A DNA stretch of 64,000 bases from an uncultured Pelagibacteraceae bacterium (GTDB taxonomy: Bacteria; Pseudomonadota; Alphaproteobacteria; Pelagibacterales; Pelagibacteraceae). Below the pieces are notes generated by a model that saw only the letters and a program-made list of their open reading frames with translations, was not told the DNA's origin and did no database searches. A program made the translations under genes and the position numbers. The stretch spans positions 1-64,000 of the forward strand of contig CACGWQ010000006.1 of assembly GCA_902576815.1 (NCBI GenBank), written 5' to 3'. Each line of letters starts with the position of its first letter. Positions within the stretch are counted from its first letter, which is position 1. This document shows positions 12,001-22,050 of the stretch, piece by piece.

Positions 12001-12075
12001 GAAAACAAAAATATTAATGTGACCGTTTCTGACACAATTTTTTTAGATAAGGAGAATAAAAGACTAAATGCTTGA
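9073..12075 (+). CDS. soxA: sarcosine oxidase subunit alpha
   Basis: N-terminal 2Fe-2S-like region, GGGVSGIISAKMA FAD motif, C-terminal GcvT/aminomethyltransferase domain; about 1000 aa. Confidence 0.95.
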   Translation: MPNYRIHKTEYIDETKRVSFKYDGKTYFGYEGDTLASALLANGIHLVGRSFKYHRPRGIVSCGAEEPNAICQIGSKKDLTEPNVRATELELYEGLEASSQNCWPNVKFDIGGINNFISPLIPAGFYYKTFMWPKSFWKKVYEPLIRLSAGLGKSPTEPDPDIYDHKHVHYDVLVIGGGVSGIISAKMAAKNNLKTLLIDDKKILGGSTIYQNNESIKIDDKLSSEWLKNEIQEIKKLSNLTIKTRTSIAAYHGYNFLLAKENLTDHLPEEKKKNKIRQRLWKIRAKKVVIATGSIERPLVFNNNDRPGILLSNSINKYLDYYGVTCGENIILFTNNDSAYETSISLHKKGIKNIIVDLRKSASSELIKQAENLGIKIYFNHVVTNTFGYRKINSLEIMKLSEDGNTTVGNKIRLSCDCLGMSGGWTPMVHMHTQSGGKLDFRDEDQVFLPKENSEDQISVGSCNGDFDLENIIDKTVNKINKFLDIDNQDYQDTNIICSKENDKRNIWLLPNKIPLGKTKCFIDFQNDSTAKDIKLALKEGFRSIEHVKRYTTTGMATDQGKLSNMHALGIIADTAGVKMGTLGTTTFRPPFTPLTFGTLVGRNVGKFFEVVRKTSMHEWHVENNAEFENVGQWKRPWYYPKNSENMHDAVQRESKAARDSAGILDASTLGKIDIQGTDASEFLNRVYTNAWSKLAIGKCRYGLMLNEDGMVYDDGVTTRISENHYLMTTTTGGAANVLSKLEDYLQTEWPELDVYLTSVTDHYSTASICGPNSKKILNKLFPNLDLSDENFPHMSFKEDKLENINCRIMRISFTGELSYEINIESKYGHSLWKMCIESGKEFNLTPYGTETMHLLRAEKGFIIVGQDTDGTMTPSDLQMDWIVSKKKYDFIGKRSLYRSDTIREDRKQLVGLLTDDPKEILEEGAQIVSDVKSKPIDMLGHVTSSYFSPNLNKSIALAVVRSGKTMKGQKLIIPMENKNINVTVSDTIFLDKENKRLNA

Positions 12076-12616
12076 CATTTTACATCCAAATATTTCGAAT
12101 ATTAATAAAAACAATATCGATATTAATTTATCTGAAGAAAAAATTAAAATTAATATCAGGGGAAAAAATAAAGAATTTTTTACCAAAGTGGGTAAAATTC
12201 TATCTATTATTTTACCTTCTGAATCAAATACCAGTTCATCAAATGAAAACTATGATGTTTTGTGGCTAAGTCCGGATGAATGGATGATATATTTTGATGA
12301 AAATAAAAATTCAAATATTTTTGATCAACTTTATAAAGATATTTCGTCTTTAAATTTTGGATCAATTACTGATATCTCTTCACAATTAATTTGCATAAAT
12401 ATAAAAGGAGAAAATATATTTGAATTATTATCATCTGGATCACCTTTTAATTTCGAAAAATTTAAAAATAATATTGGTTCATCAACACAAACAATAGTAA
12501 ATCATATTGATGTAATTCTTCATCACAAATCAAAGAATAATGTTAATTTATTTGTAAGAAGATCGTTTTCAGAACACCTTTATGAATGGTTAGTTGATAG
12601 CTCTAATTTTGCCTAA
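12068..12616 (+). CDS. soxG: sarcosine oxidase subunit gamma
   Basis: Position after soxA; WLSPDEWMIYF...DISSQ pattern. Confidence 0.85.
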   Translation: MLDILHPNISNINKNNIDINLSEEKIKINIRGKNKEFFTKVGKILSIILPSESNTSSSNENYDVLWLSPDEWMIYFDENKNSNIFDQLYKDISSLNFGSITDISSQLICINIKGENIFELLSSGSPFNFEKFKNNIGSSTQTIVNHIDVILHHKSKNNVNLFVRRSFSEHLYEWLVDSSNFA

Positions 12617-13939
12617 TTTATAATTCAAATAAAAATAAGTATAACCAAGATACATCATAGAGAAAATCCAATTGAATATTACCCATAACCAAAAAAATTC
12701 AGAAAAGTCAGAATTAAAATAAATTGCAGTATAAAATACGACAAATGGAAAAATTCCATTTCGGCAAATATTAGCAATTAATGCGTTTTCAGCTTTTTTT
12801 AATGCCATAAAAAAACCATTTGATAAAAAAAATATTGGATAAGCTGGTAGCACAAAGGCTGAAATCTCTAAATATAATTTTCCAAATTCAACGACCTCTA
12901 AATCTTTTGAAAATAATTTTGTTATCATTTCAGCACCAAAATAAATAATAAAAGAAGAAATAATCATTATAATGAAAGCATATTTTATAGCTTGGAAGTA
13001 CGTTTCTTTAATTCTTAAAATATTTCGTGCACCAAAATTTTGAGCAATAATTGTGATAATTGCTGTATTTATTCCCAAGATTGGCAATAAAACCACTTGT
13101 TCTATTTTGGTGCCAGCTCCATAACCAGCTGCTGCATATTCTCCTGATAAACCTGCATATTTGAATACAATAGCAGAAGCAATAGAATAACCGCAAATTG
13201 AAATTATTATTGGCATAGATTGAAAAAAAATATTTTTTAAAAAAAAAAATTTAGGAATAAAATAAGAAATAAGTATGCTTTTAATTAATTTACTTTTTAA
13301 AACTTTTTTAAATATGATTAAAAAAGCGACCGTTTGAGCAATTAGAGTTGCTATTGCAATACCTTTCATACCCAAAGCTGGTATGAAATAAAATCCAAAT
13401 ATTAAAATTGGATTTAACAATATGTTTAAAAAAAAAGATAATATTAAAGCATTTCTATAAGTTTTCGTATCACCTTCTGCATGAAGTAATGAATTTAATG
13501 CAACAACTAAAATAAAAATAAACGAACCAAGGAAAATGATATCTGTATATTGTAAGCCAAGATTTATTACCTCATTAGTTGAACCCATTATTGAAAAAAG
13601 GTCTGATGCATAATTTAAACCAATAAAAGTAATCAACAGAATTATCAAAAAAGAAAAGAAAATTAATTGGCAGAAATAAATTGAAGCATTTTTATTATTT
13701 TTTTCTCCAATGCTATTGCCTATCAGTGATGTACCTGCAACTGTGATACCAATAGATGAGGCAATAATAATAAAATAAATTGGAAAAGATTTTGTTAAAG
13801 CTGACAAAGCTTCAGGTGATATTTTTCCTGCAAAATATGTATCAGCAATATTATATAACGTTTGAAAGAGTGTGCCTACAGATGCAGGTATCGCTAATTT
13901 TTTAATTAATTCTTTGATGTCATCACTTAATATATTCAT
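12590..13939 (-). CDS. MATE family efflux transporter
   Basis: 12-TM-like hydrophobic pattern; SVGTLFQTLYNIADTYFAGKIS...ALTKSFPIYFIIIASSIGI. Confidence 0.9.
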   Translation of the reverse strand: MNILSDDIKELIKKLAIPASVGTLFQTLYNIADTYFAGKISPEALSALTKSFPIYFIIIASSIGITVAGTSLIGNSIGEKNNKNASIYFCQLIFFSFLIILLITFIGLNYASDLFSIMGSTNEVINLGLQYTDIIFLGSFIFILVVALNSLLHAEGDTKTYRNALILSFFLNILLNPILIFGFYFIPALGMKGIAIATLIAQTVAFLIIFKKVLKSKLIKSILISYFIPKFFFLKNIFFQSMPIIISICGYSIASAIVFKYAGLSGEYAAAGYGAGTKIEQVVLLPILGINTAIITIIAQNFGARNILRIKETYFQAIKYAFIIMIISSFIIYFGAEMITKLFSKDLEVVEFGKLYLEISAFVLPAYPIFFLSNGFFMALKKAENALIANICRNGIFPFVVFYTAIYFNSDFSEFFWLWVIFNWIFSMMYLGYTYFYLNYKLGKIRAIN

Positions 13940-13943
13940 GATA

Positions 13944-14828
13944 TTATTTTTTTGAATTTATCATTTGATTGTGCCTCATTGTGAAACGTTTTATTTGATC
14001 ATTTGTCAATTTATCAAAACAATTTGGACATGATAGGCCTACTTTATACTTTTTTGATTTGGTTAGTTTTTTATGCAATGGCATTCTACAACCACCACAA
14101 ACAGTATAATTTCCAATTTCTAAGTTTTTTTTAATAGTAACTCTTTTATCAAAAACAAAACATTCACCATTCCACTTACTTTTTTTTGGATCAGTTTTGT
14201 TAAGATAATTTAAGATACCACCCTTAAGCATATAAACATTTTTAAAACCTTTATTATTAAGATAATTAGACGCTTTTTCACACCTGATGCCTCCGGTGCA
14301 AAACATCCCTATTGATTCATCTTTATTAAATTTTGATAAATAATTTTTAAAATCTCTAAAATTTTTAGTTTCTGGATTAAGAGCATTTTTAAATGTACCA
14401 ATCTTATATTCAAAAGGTTTTCTGGCATCAATCAGTTTAATATTTTTTTTAGATATAAATTCGTCCCATTTTTTAGGTGATAAATATTTCTTATTAAAAA
14501 AATTCTTAAAATTAATTTTTTCATTAATTGGAACTACTTCATCTTTTATTTTAACTTTATTTTTTGAGTATGGTAATATTTTTGAGTTAAATTTATTTTG
14601 AATATCAAATCCATCAATTGATAAGATATTCTTTATTTTTGTAATTGTAAGTTTAATTTTTTTATGACTACCTGATATTGTACCATTAATTCCTTCAGGA
14701 GATAATATTATAAGACCTTTGATATCAAGCTTATTAGTTTCTTTTAAAATATTTTTTTTAATAATTTTTAATTTATTAAGTTTTGATATTTTATAAAAAG
14801 ATAGGATTTCAAACATAATTACCAACAA
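13944..14828 (-). CDS. trhO: rhodanese-like tRNA uridine hydroxylase (TrhO/YceA family)
   Basis: Rhodanese CTGGIRCEKASNYL, KLIDARKPFEYKIGTF, C-terminal zinc-type cysteines CGGCRMPL...CPNC. Confidence 0.85.
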   Translation of the reverse strand: MLVIMFEILSFYKISKLNKLKIIKKNILKETNKLDIKGLIILSPEGINGTISGSHKKIKLTITKIKNILSIDGFDIQNKFNSKILPYSKNKVKIKDEVVPINEKINFKNFFNKKYLSPKKWDEFISKKNIKLIDARKPFEYKIGTFKNALNPETKNFRDFKNYLSKFNKDESIGMFCTGGIRCEKASNYLNNKGFKNVYMLKGGILNYLNKTDPKKSKWNGECFVFDKRVTIKKNLEIGNYTVCGGCRMPLHKKLTKSKKYKVGLSCPNCFDKLTNDQIKRFTMRHNQMINSKK

Positions 14829-15466
14829 ACTGTAAAACCATCACCAATTGGTAAAATATACTTATTAATAGGTGATTTTTTTATGTATTTATTAAATTCT
14901 CTTAATTTTATAGTTAATTTGTCTTTTATCTTTGGATTTGCAACATCTCCTTTCCAAAGTGTATTATCAATTAAAATTATACCCTTTTTGCTTTTTAATT
15001 TAAGAGACTGATTAAAATAATTTATATAATTTTCTTTATCTGCATCAATTAATATCACATCATATTTTTCCTTTTTCTTAATAAGATTTTCAAGAGCAAT
15101 TTTTCCATTTTCACAAAGAAGATTTATTTTTTTATCTTGCTTTGCTTCTTTAAAAAACTTAATTGCCTCATTGTTAGTTTTTAAATTTTTATCTATACCA
15201 ATTAATTTGCAATTCTTAGGTAAGGCAAGAGCTGCAGATAAAATGCTGTAACCTGTAAAAGTGCCAATTTCCAAATATGATTTATAGTTATTAATTTTTA
15301 TGATAAATTGTATGAAGTTAGCTTGTAGAATTGAAATTTGTAATTTTTTAATATGACCAAGTTTTTCGTTATATTTTAATAATTTTTTTTGTACTTTGTG
15401 AAGATTATTTGTATGTGAAAAAATATAATTGATCATATTTTGATCAATTATGAAATTTTTATCCAT
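14819..15466 (-). CDS. O-methyltransferase (SAM-dependent, CCoAOMT-like)
   Basis: [20 protein letters not shown]...[19 protein letters not shown]...[17 protein letters not shown]. Confidence 0.9.
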   Translation of the reverse strand: MDKNFIIDQNMINYIFSHTNNLHKVQKKLLKYNEKLGHIKKLQISILQANFIQFIIKINNYKSYLEIGTFTGYSILSAALALPKNCKLIGIDKNLKTNNEAIKFFKEAKQDKKINLLCENGKIALENLIKKKEKYDVILIDADKENYINYFNQSLKLKSKKGIILIDNTLWKGDVANPKIKDKLTIKLREFNKYIKKSPINKYILPIGDGFTVCW

Positions 15467-16925
15467 TCAACTTTTCTTTTAATATTTTGTTTATTAATTG
15501 AGGATTGCCTTTTCCTTTACTTTCTTTCATGGCTTGACCAACAAAGAAACCAAATAATTTATCTTTACCAGATTTATATTCAGCAACCTTATCTGAATTA
15601 TTTTCAATAACTTTATTTATCAATTCCTCTATCGCTTTTGGATCGCTTTCTTGTTTTAAACCTTTTTCTTTTACTATTATTAATGGATCTTGATCTCCAT
15701 CTATCATTTGTTCAAAAACCGTTTTAGCTATTTTTCCTGATATGGTTCCATCTTTTATAAGGTTTATAAGTTTAGATAGATTTTTAGCACTAACTGGGCT
15801 TTGAGATATTTCTAAATTTTTTTCATTTAAAACTGCAAATAATTCACCTGTAATCCAGTTTGTTGCTAATTTAACATCTGAATTTTTTATAACTTCTTCA
15901 AAGAAATTTGATGTTTCAATATCAGAAACCAAAATTGTTGCTTCATATGGTGAAAGATTAAATTTATCTATAAATCTTTTTTTCTTTTCATCTGGTAATT
16001 CAGGTATATCTGATTTTATTTTTTCAATTAACTCTTGGCTTATTTCAAGCGGTAATAGATCTGGATCAGGAAAATATCTGTAATCATGCGCGTCTTCTTT
16101 TGATCTCATAGATCTTGTCTCATTTCTTTTAGTGTCAAAAAGTCTTGTCTCTTGATCTATTTCTTTCCCCTCCTCTAACAAATCTATTTGTCTATTTGCT
16201 TCGGATATTATTGCCATTTGCATAAATTTTATTGAATTAACATTTTTAATTTCACACCTGGTGCCGAATTCAGTCTCCCCTTTTAATCTTACTGATACAT
16301 TAACATCTGCCCTCAAAGAACCTTCTTGCATATTGCCATCACATGTTCCTAAATATCTCATTATCGATCTTAATTTTTTTATATAAACGTTGACTTCATC
16401 TGGAGATCTTAAATCAGGCTTACTTACAATTTCCATTAAAGCCACTCCAGATCTATTTAAATCAACTAATGTATTATTTGGATCAATATCATGAATACTT
16501 TTACCTGCATCTTGCTCTAAGTGTAATCTTTCAATTCCAATTTCTTTTTGACCATTCGGCATATCCAAAATTACTTTTCCTTCACCAACAATTGGATATT
16601 TGTATTGAGAGATTTGATATCCTTGGGGTAAATCTGCATAAAAATAATTTTTTCTATCAAAGACAGATTTTTTATTTATTTTGGCTTTAAGTCCTATTCC
16701 AGTTTTAATTGCTTGTTCAATACAAAATTCATTTATAACTGGTAACATTCCTGGAAATGCTGCATCTACGAGACTAACTTGTGTGTTTGGTTCTGCACCA
16801 AATTTTGTTGATGATTGAGAGAAAAGTTTTGACTCTGAAGTAACTTGAGCGTGCACTTCTAAACCAATTATCACTTCATATTGTTTATTTTCTCTTTCAA
16901 TAAGATATTCACTATTTTTACTCAC
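15459..16925 (-). CDS. gatB: Asp-tRNA(Asn)/Glu-tRNA(Gln) amidotransferase subunit B
   Basis: [42 protein letters not shown]. Confidence 0.97.
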   Translation of the reverse strand: MSKNSEYLIERENKQYEVIIGLEVHAQVTSESKLFSQSSTKFGAEPNTQVSLVDAAFPGMLPVINEFCIEQAIKTGIGLKAKINKKSVFDRKNYFYADLPQGYQISQYKYPIVGEGKVILDMPNGQKEIGIERLHLEQDAGKSIHDIDPNNTLVDLNRSGVALMEIVSKPDLRSPDEVNVYIKKLRSIMRYLGTCDGNMQEGSLRADVNVSVRLKGETEFGTRCEIKNVNSIKFMQMAIISEANRQIDLLEEGKEIDQETRLFDTKRNETRSMRSKEDAHDYRYFPDPDLLPLEISQELIEKIKSDIPELPDEKKKRFIDKFNLSPYEATILVSDIETSNFFEEVIKNSDVKLATNWITGELFAVLNEKNLEISQSPVSAKNLSKLINLIKDGTISGKIAKTVFEQMIDGDQDPLIIVKEKGLKQESDPKAIEELINKVIENNSDKVAEYKSGKDKLFGFFVGQAMKESKGKGNPQLINKILKEKLNG

Positions 16926-18378
16926 TTAACCACCAGTCTGAAATATCATTTTTAAAATTAATCTTATCTTCTAATGCATAAGAAATATTAAGTATATTTT
17001 GCTCATCAAAAGGTTTTCCAATTACTTGAAGGCCTAAAGGATAATTATTTTTATCTTTACCAGCTGGTATAGAAATACCTGGTAAGCCTGCTAGATTTAT
17101 TGGAACTGTAAATATATCATTTAAATACATTGATACTGGATCATTTGTTTTTTCACCAATTTTAAATGCTGAGCTTGGAGTAGAAGGAGTTAAAATTGCA
17201 TCAACTTTAGAAAAGGCATCATCAAAATCTTTTTTTATTAATTGTCTTACTTTCTGCGCTTTTAGATAATAGGCGTCATAGTAACCAGAAGATAAAACAT
17301 AAGTTCCAATCATAATTCTTCTTTTAACTTCATCACCAAAACCTTCAGATCTAGTTTTTTCGTACATTTCTATTAAATTTTGACCAGAAGATCTAAATCC
17401 ATATTTAACACCATCATATCTTGCTAGATTTGAAGATGCTTCAGCCGGTGCAACAATATAATAAGTTGGTAATGCGTAATTAGTATGTGGAAGCGAAATA
17501 TCGATAATTTCTGCTCCACAATCTTTTGCATATGAGATACCATTTTTCCATAGCTGTTCAATTTCGTCAGGCATATTGTCAACTCTATATTCTTTAGGAA
17601 TACCAATTTTCTTTCCTTTAATATCTTTTGATAATTCTTTTGAATAACAATTTCTTTTGTAATCAATTGAAGTTGAATCTTTTTGATCAAATGAAGAGAT
17701 CACCTCTAAAAGCATAGAACAGTCTCTTACATTTTTCGTCATAGGTCCTGCTTGGTCTAAAGATGAAGCAAATGCTACAATTCCATAACGAGAACAACTT
17801 CCATATGTAGGTTTAAGTCCAACAGTTCCTGTAAATGATGCTGGTTGACGAATAGATCCACCTGTATCTGTTCCAATGGTAACTGGAGTTAAATTTGCAG
17901 CGACAGCTGCAGAAGAACCTCCTGAAGATCCACCAGGGACTAAATTTTCTCCTACCGGATTTTGAACATTTCCAAAAAAACTAGTTTCATTTGAAGAGCC
18001 CATAGCAAATTCATCACAATTAAGTTTACCAAGAAGTATTGCTCCTTGACTCCACAAATTTTGAGTAACTGTAGACTCATATGTGGGAACGAAGTTATTT
18101 AATATTTTGCTACCTGCTGTTGTTCTAACTCCATTTGTACAAAATAAATCTTTAACAGCAATAGGAATACCTGGTAGTTTAAAATCTAAATTCGGATTAG
18201 AGTCAAATTTTTTTGATTGATCTATTGCTTTTTCAAAATTATCTGTAATATAAATATTTAATTTTTTCGATTTTTCAGCGCGGTTTATGTAAGCTTTTGT
18301 AATTTCCTCTGAAGATAGTTTTTTTTCTTTTATATTCGATGTTAATTCGAATAAACTTTGACTTGTTATATCTGACAT
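16918..18378 (-). CDS. gatA: Asp-tRNA(Asn)/Glu-tRNA(Gln) amidotransferase subunit A
   Basis: Amidase signature AVKDLF...[16 protein letters not shown]...[12 protein letters not shown]. Confidence 0.97.
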   Translation of the reverse strand: MSDITSQSLFELTSNIKEKKLSSEEITKAYINRAEKSKKLNIYITDNFEKAIDQSKKFDSNPNLDFKLPGIPIAVKDLFCTNGVRTTAGSKILNNFVPTYESTVTQNLWSQGAILLGKLNCDEFAMGSSNETSFFGNVQNPVGENLVPGGSSGGSSAAVAANLTPVTIGTDTGGSIRQPASFTGTVGLKPTYGSCSRYGIVAFASSLDQAGPMTKNVRDCSMLLEVISSFDQKDSTSIDYKRNCYSKELSKDIKGKKIGIPKEYRVDNMPDEIEQLWKNGISYAKDCGAEIIDISLPHTNYALPTYYIVAPAEASSNLARYDGVKYGFRSSGQNLIEMYEKTRSEGFGDEVKRRIMIGTYVLSSGYYDAYYLKAQKVRQLIKKDFDDAFSKVDAILTPSTPSSAFKIGEKTNDPVSMYLNDIFTVPINLAGLPGISIPAGKDKNNYPLGLQVIGKPFDEQNILNISYALEDKINFKNDISDWWLSE

Positions 18379-18665
18379 TATTCAACAACCTTTGGTACAA
18401 CAAAAAAATCTTTATTTTCTTCAGGTGAGTTTTTTAAAATTTTTTCTCTGATATTTTCTGATTTAATTTCATCTTTTCTAAATCTTAGGGTGGTCTCAGC
18501 AATTGATGTTAAAGCTTGAACATTATCAGTATTTAATTCATTTAATTTTTCTATAAATTCAAATATATTATTTAAGTCGCCCTTTAATTTGTTAGCTTTT
18601 TCATCATCAACAGAAATTCTTGCTAATTTCGAAATGTGCTTTACTGTTTTAAGATCTATACTCAT
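18378..18665 (-). CDS. gatC: Asp-tRNA(Asn)/Glu-tRNA(Gln) amidotransferase subunit C
   Basis: [23 protein letters not shown]; start chosen at the internal ATG (18665) rather than the ORF-track start at 18722. Confidence 0.92.
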   Translation of the reverse strand: MSIDLKTVKHISKLARISVDDEKANKLKGDLNNIFEFIEKLNELNTDNVQALTSIAETTLRFRKDEIKSENIREKILKNSPEENKDFFVVPKVVE

Positions 18666-18714
18666 ATGGTAAAAATATTGCCGCAAACTATCACTTAAGT
18701 AAATAATATACAAT

Positions 18715-19170
18715 ATGATCACAATTGAGGAATTTAAAAAGAAACAGCTAAATACATCTAGATTAATTGGTCTTGATTTAGGTTCAAAGAGAATTGGTGT
18801 AGCTATATGTGATGAAAATCAAAAAATTGCCACACCGCTTAAAACAATAAACAAATCCAAATTTGAAGATCTTATCAATGAATTAGAGGATATTATTAAA
18901 GAAAATAATATTAAAGGAATAATTATTGGCAATCCAATTAATATGGATGGTAGCTTAGGTAAATCCTCTCAATCAGTAAATGATGTGTCAAAAGCAATAT
19001 CAAAAGAAATTGATATTCCAATAAGTCTTTGGGATGAAAGATTATCAACAGTTGGAGCGTTTAAATTAACCGAAAATTTAGGTATTAACGTAACTAAAAG
19101 AGAAAAAAATATAGATAAAAATGCTGCTGCATTTATCTTACAGGGTGCCATAGATTTTATTAATAATTAA
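18715..19170 (+). CDS. ruvX: YqgF/RuvX family Holliday junction resolvase-like protein
   Basis: LIGLDLGSKRIGVAICDE...IIIGNPINMDGSLGKSSQ...WDERLSTVGA. Confidence 0.93.
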   Translation: MITIEEFKKKQLNTSRLIGLDLGSKRIGVAICDENQKIATPLKTINKSKFEDLINELEDIIKENNIKGIIIGNPINMDGSLGKSSQSVNDVSKAISKEIDIPISLWDERLSTVGAFKLTENLGINVTKREKNIDKNAAAFILQGAIDFINN

Positions 19171-19173
19171 TAC

Positions 19174-19202
19174 TTGCATTAATCAACCTTTGTGGCTATA
19201 GA
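19174..19202 (+). promoter_or_regulatory. sigma70-type promoter for pyrB
   Basis: TTGCAT at 19174-19179, 17-nt spacer, TATAGA at 19197-19202. Confidence 0.5.
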
Positions 19203-19212
19203 GTTGGTTTTA

Positions 19213-20151
19213 ATGGCAACTAAAACCAAAGCTATTAAAATTTCTCAAAAACATCTCCTAGGTATTCAAGATTTATCAATAAATGATGTTAATTTAATCT
19301 TAAAAGAAGCTGAAAAATTTATTGAATTAAACAAAAGCAAAAATAAAAAATTAGATTTACTTGAGGGGAAAACTCAAATTAACCTCTTTTTTGAACCATC
19401 AACAAGAACACAAAGCTCATTTGAACTAGCAGGAAAAAGATTAGGTGCAGATGTTATGTCAATGAATATAACAAACTCAGCAATTAAAAAAGGTGAAACG
19501 CTTATAGACACTGCAATGACATTAAATGCAATGCATCCTGATATAATAGTTATTAGACATCAAGATTCAGGAGCTTGTAATCTTTTATCTCAAAAAGTTA
19601 ATTGTGCTGTTTTAAATGCTGGTGATGGAAGGAGAGAGCACCCTACCCAAGCATTACTTGATGCATTAACTATATTGAATAGGAAAAAAAAAATTCAAGG
19701 ATTAAAGGTTGCAATTTGTGGAGATATTCTACATTCAAGAGTAGCAAGATCTAATATTTACTTGCTAAACATGTTGGGTGCCGAAGTTAATATTGTAGCT
19801 CCTTCAAACCTTTTACCAAAAGATATAGAGAAATTTGGGGTTAATATTTTTTCAAATATGAAGAAAGGTGTAAAAGATTGCGACATAGTAATGATGCTTA
19901 GACTTCAAAATGAAAGAATGAGTAGTTCATTCCTGTCATCTAATAGAGAGTATTATGAATACTATGGACTAACACAGGATAAATTAGAATATGCAAAATC
20001 AGATTCAATTATTATGCATCCTGGTCCAATGAACCGCGGTATTGAAATTGATACGAAACTAGCTGATGACACCAATATGAGTGTTGTAAAAGAGCAAGTT
20101 GAATTAGGTGTTGCGATAAGAATGGCTTGTTTAAAAATTTTTTGTGAATGA
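19213..20151 (+). CDS. pyrB: aspartate carbamoyltransferase catalytic subunit
   Basis: [37 protein letters not shown]; start moved to the ATG at 19213 because the GTG at 19192 lies inside the predicted promoter. Confidence 0.95.
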   Translation: MATKTKAIKISQKHLLGIQDLSINDVNLILKEAEKFIELNKSKNKKLDLLEGKTQINLFFEPSTRTQSSFELAGKRLGADVMSMNITNSAIKKGETLIDTAMTLNAMHPDIIVIRHQDSGACNLLSQKVNCAVLNAGDGRREHPTQALLDALTILNRKKKIQGLKVAICGDILHSRVARSNIYLLNMLGAEVNIVAPSNLLPKDIEKFGVNIFSNMKKGVKDCDIVMMLRLQNERMSSSFLSSNREYYEYYGLTQDKLEYAKSDSIIMHPGPMNRGIEIDTKLADDTNMSVVKEQVELGVAIRMACLKIFCE

Positions 20152-21437
20152 TGAAAAAAAAATACTTTATTAACGCAAATATAATTGATCCTCATAACAA
20201 CATAAGTGAGATAGGAGGATTAATAATAGGTGAAGATGGAAAAATTGAAGGTGTTGGAAAAAAGGTGAATAAAAACAACATTCCTAGTAGAGAAAAAGTT
20301 ATTGATTTAAAAGAGAATTATATTTTCCCAGGTATAGTTGATATGAGAGTATTTGTGGGTGAACCAGGTTATGAATATAAAGAAAATTTCAGAACTTTGA
20401 GCAATGCTGCATTATCCGGGGGAGTAACCTCAGTTGTAACTATGCCTAATACTGATCCAATAATCGACAATGTTTCAATAGTAGATTTTTTAAAAAGACG
20501 AGGCAGAGATAAATCAAAAATAAATATATTTCCCACAGCATCTTTAACAAAGGGTACTCAAGGTACAAATATGACAGAGTTTGGTCTTCTGCAAAGTAAA
20601 GGGATAATAGCATTTACAGATGGAATTAGAACAATTCAGAATACAAGAGTTATGTCCAGAATAATGAATTCAGCAAAAGATTTGGGATCTTTAATAATGC
20701 AACATGCGGAAGATCAAGAATTAGCTGAAAATGGCATGATAAATGATGGAATAATTTCGACAAAACTTGGTTTGCAAGGCATCCCAGAAATAGCTGAACT
20801 AATAATTATAGAGAGAGATTTAACATTATTAGAAGAATATAATTGTCGTTATCACATTTCTCAGATTTCATCAGGAAAAGCAGTTGAAATTATCAGAGAT
20901 AGAAAAGATAAAGTAAGATTTTCCTGTGGGGTATCAATAAATAATTTATCTTTAAATGAAAATGATATTGGTGACTTTAGAACTTTTTTAAAATTGTCTC
21001 CGCCACTCAGGACTGAAGACGATAGATTAAGTTTAGTGCAAGGATTAAATGATGGTACAATCGATGTAATAGTTTCAGATCACAAACCTGAAGATGAAGA
21101 GCAAAAAAGATTAACATTTGCTCAAGCCGCAACAGGAGCAACTGGTATTGAAACGTTATTATCCTTGTCATTAGAATTATATCACAATGGATCTGTAAAA
21201 CTTGAAAAAATTATTGCTGCATTAACCTCCAATCCAGCAAAAATTTTGAAAATTAATAAAGGTAATTTATCTGTAGGTAATGATGCAGATTTCTGTATTG
21301 TGGATATAAATAAACCTTGGATAGTAAAGCAAGAAAATTTGGTTTCTAAATCAAAAAATACCTCAATTGAAAATAAGAGATTACAAGGAAAAGTAACCAA
21401 TACATTCGTAAAAGGACAAGAGCTTTACAATATTTAA
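20148..21437 (+). CDS. pyrC: dihydroorotase-like protein (PyrC family), probably non-catalytic
   Basis: Amidohydrolase-type dihydroorotase homolog following pyrB; HAEDQEL and SDHKPED motifs; metal-binding HxH replaced by RVF. Confidence 0.88.
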   Translation: MMKKKYFINANIIDPHNNISEIGGLIIGEDGKIEGVGKKVNKNNIPSREKVIDLKENYIFPGIVDMRVFVGEPGYEYKENFRTLSNAALSGGVTSVVTMPNTDPIIDNVSIVDFLKRRGRDKSKINIFPTASLTKGTQGTNMTEFGLLQSKGIIAFTDGIRTIQNTRVMSRIMNSAKDLGSLIMQHAEDQELAENGMINDGIISTKLGLQGIPEIAELIIIERDLTLLEEYNCRYHISQISSGKAVEIIRDRKDKVRFSCGVSINNLSLNENDIGDFRTFLKLSPPLRTEDDRLSLVQGLNDGTIDVIVSDHKPEDEEQKRLTFAQAATGATGIETLLSLSLELYHNGSVKLEKIIAALTSNPAKILKINKGNLSVGNDADFCIVDINKPWIVKQENLVSKSKNTSIENKRLQGKVTNTFVKGQELYNI

Positions 21438-22010
21438 ATGGAAATATTTATTTTATCACTTTTATCATATTTATTAGGTTCCATTCCTTTTGGTTTTTTA
21501 TTAACAAAAATTTTTTTAAAAAAAGACATAAGAGAAACAGGATCGGGTAATATAGGCGCCACCAATGTTTTAAGAACTGGTAATAAATTTTTAGGTTACT
21601 CAACTTTATTACTAGACATTTTAAAAGCGGTTTTGCCAATAATTTATGTTAAATTAAATTATCCAGAATTTATTTACATTTGTTCATTATCTGTTTTTTT
21701 AGGACATGTTTTTCCAATATGGTTAAAATTTAAAGGTGGTAAGGGTGTTGCAACATATGTTGGAATATTGATTATTTTAAATTATTTTTTGGGTATTGTT
21801 TTTGGTATTGTTTGGATAATCACATATTTAATTTCTAAATACTCATCATTAGGATCAATTCTTGGATCATTAAGTGTTTCTATTTTTATATTTATTTATA
21901 GCAATGATAACATTATGTTTTACTTCATAATGTTTATTTTAATTTTTTACACTCACCGAGAAAACGTTAAACGCTTGATAAATAAAGAGGAAACTAAGAC
22001 AAAAATTTAA
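21438..22010 (+). CDS. plsY: glycerol-3-phosphate acyltransferase PlsY
   Basis: LLGSIPFGFLLTK...IRETGSGNIGATNVLRTG...KFKGGKGVATYVG. Confidence 0.95.
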   Translation: MEIFILSLLSYLLGSIPFGFLLTKIFLKKDIRETGSGNIGATNVLRTGNKFLGYSTLLLDILKAVLPIIYVKLNYPEFIYICSLSVFLGHVFPIWLKFKGGKGVATYVGILIILNYFLGIVFGIVWIITYLISKYSSLGSILGSLSVSIFIFIYSNDNIMFYFIMFILIFYTHRENVKRLINKEETKTKI

Positions 22011-22050
22011 TAATTTGACAGTTTAACTGTTTTAAGTACGTTCTCTAAAT

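Noticed and set aside
13239-13249. A11 homopolymer inside the MATE gene (and T11 at 26183-26193 inside the UDP-glucose dehydrogenase gene) as phase-variation tracts
   Set aside because: Runs of 9-11 A/T occur in many housekeeping genes in this AT-rich window (for example adk), reading frames are intact, and no enrichment at surface genes can be claimed from this window
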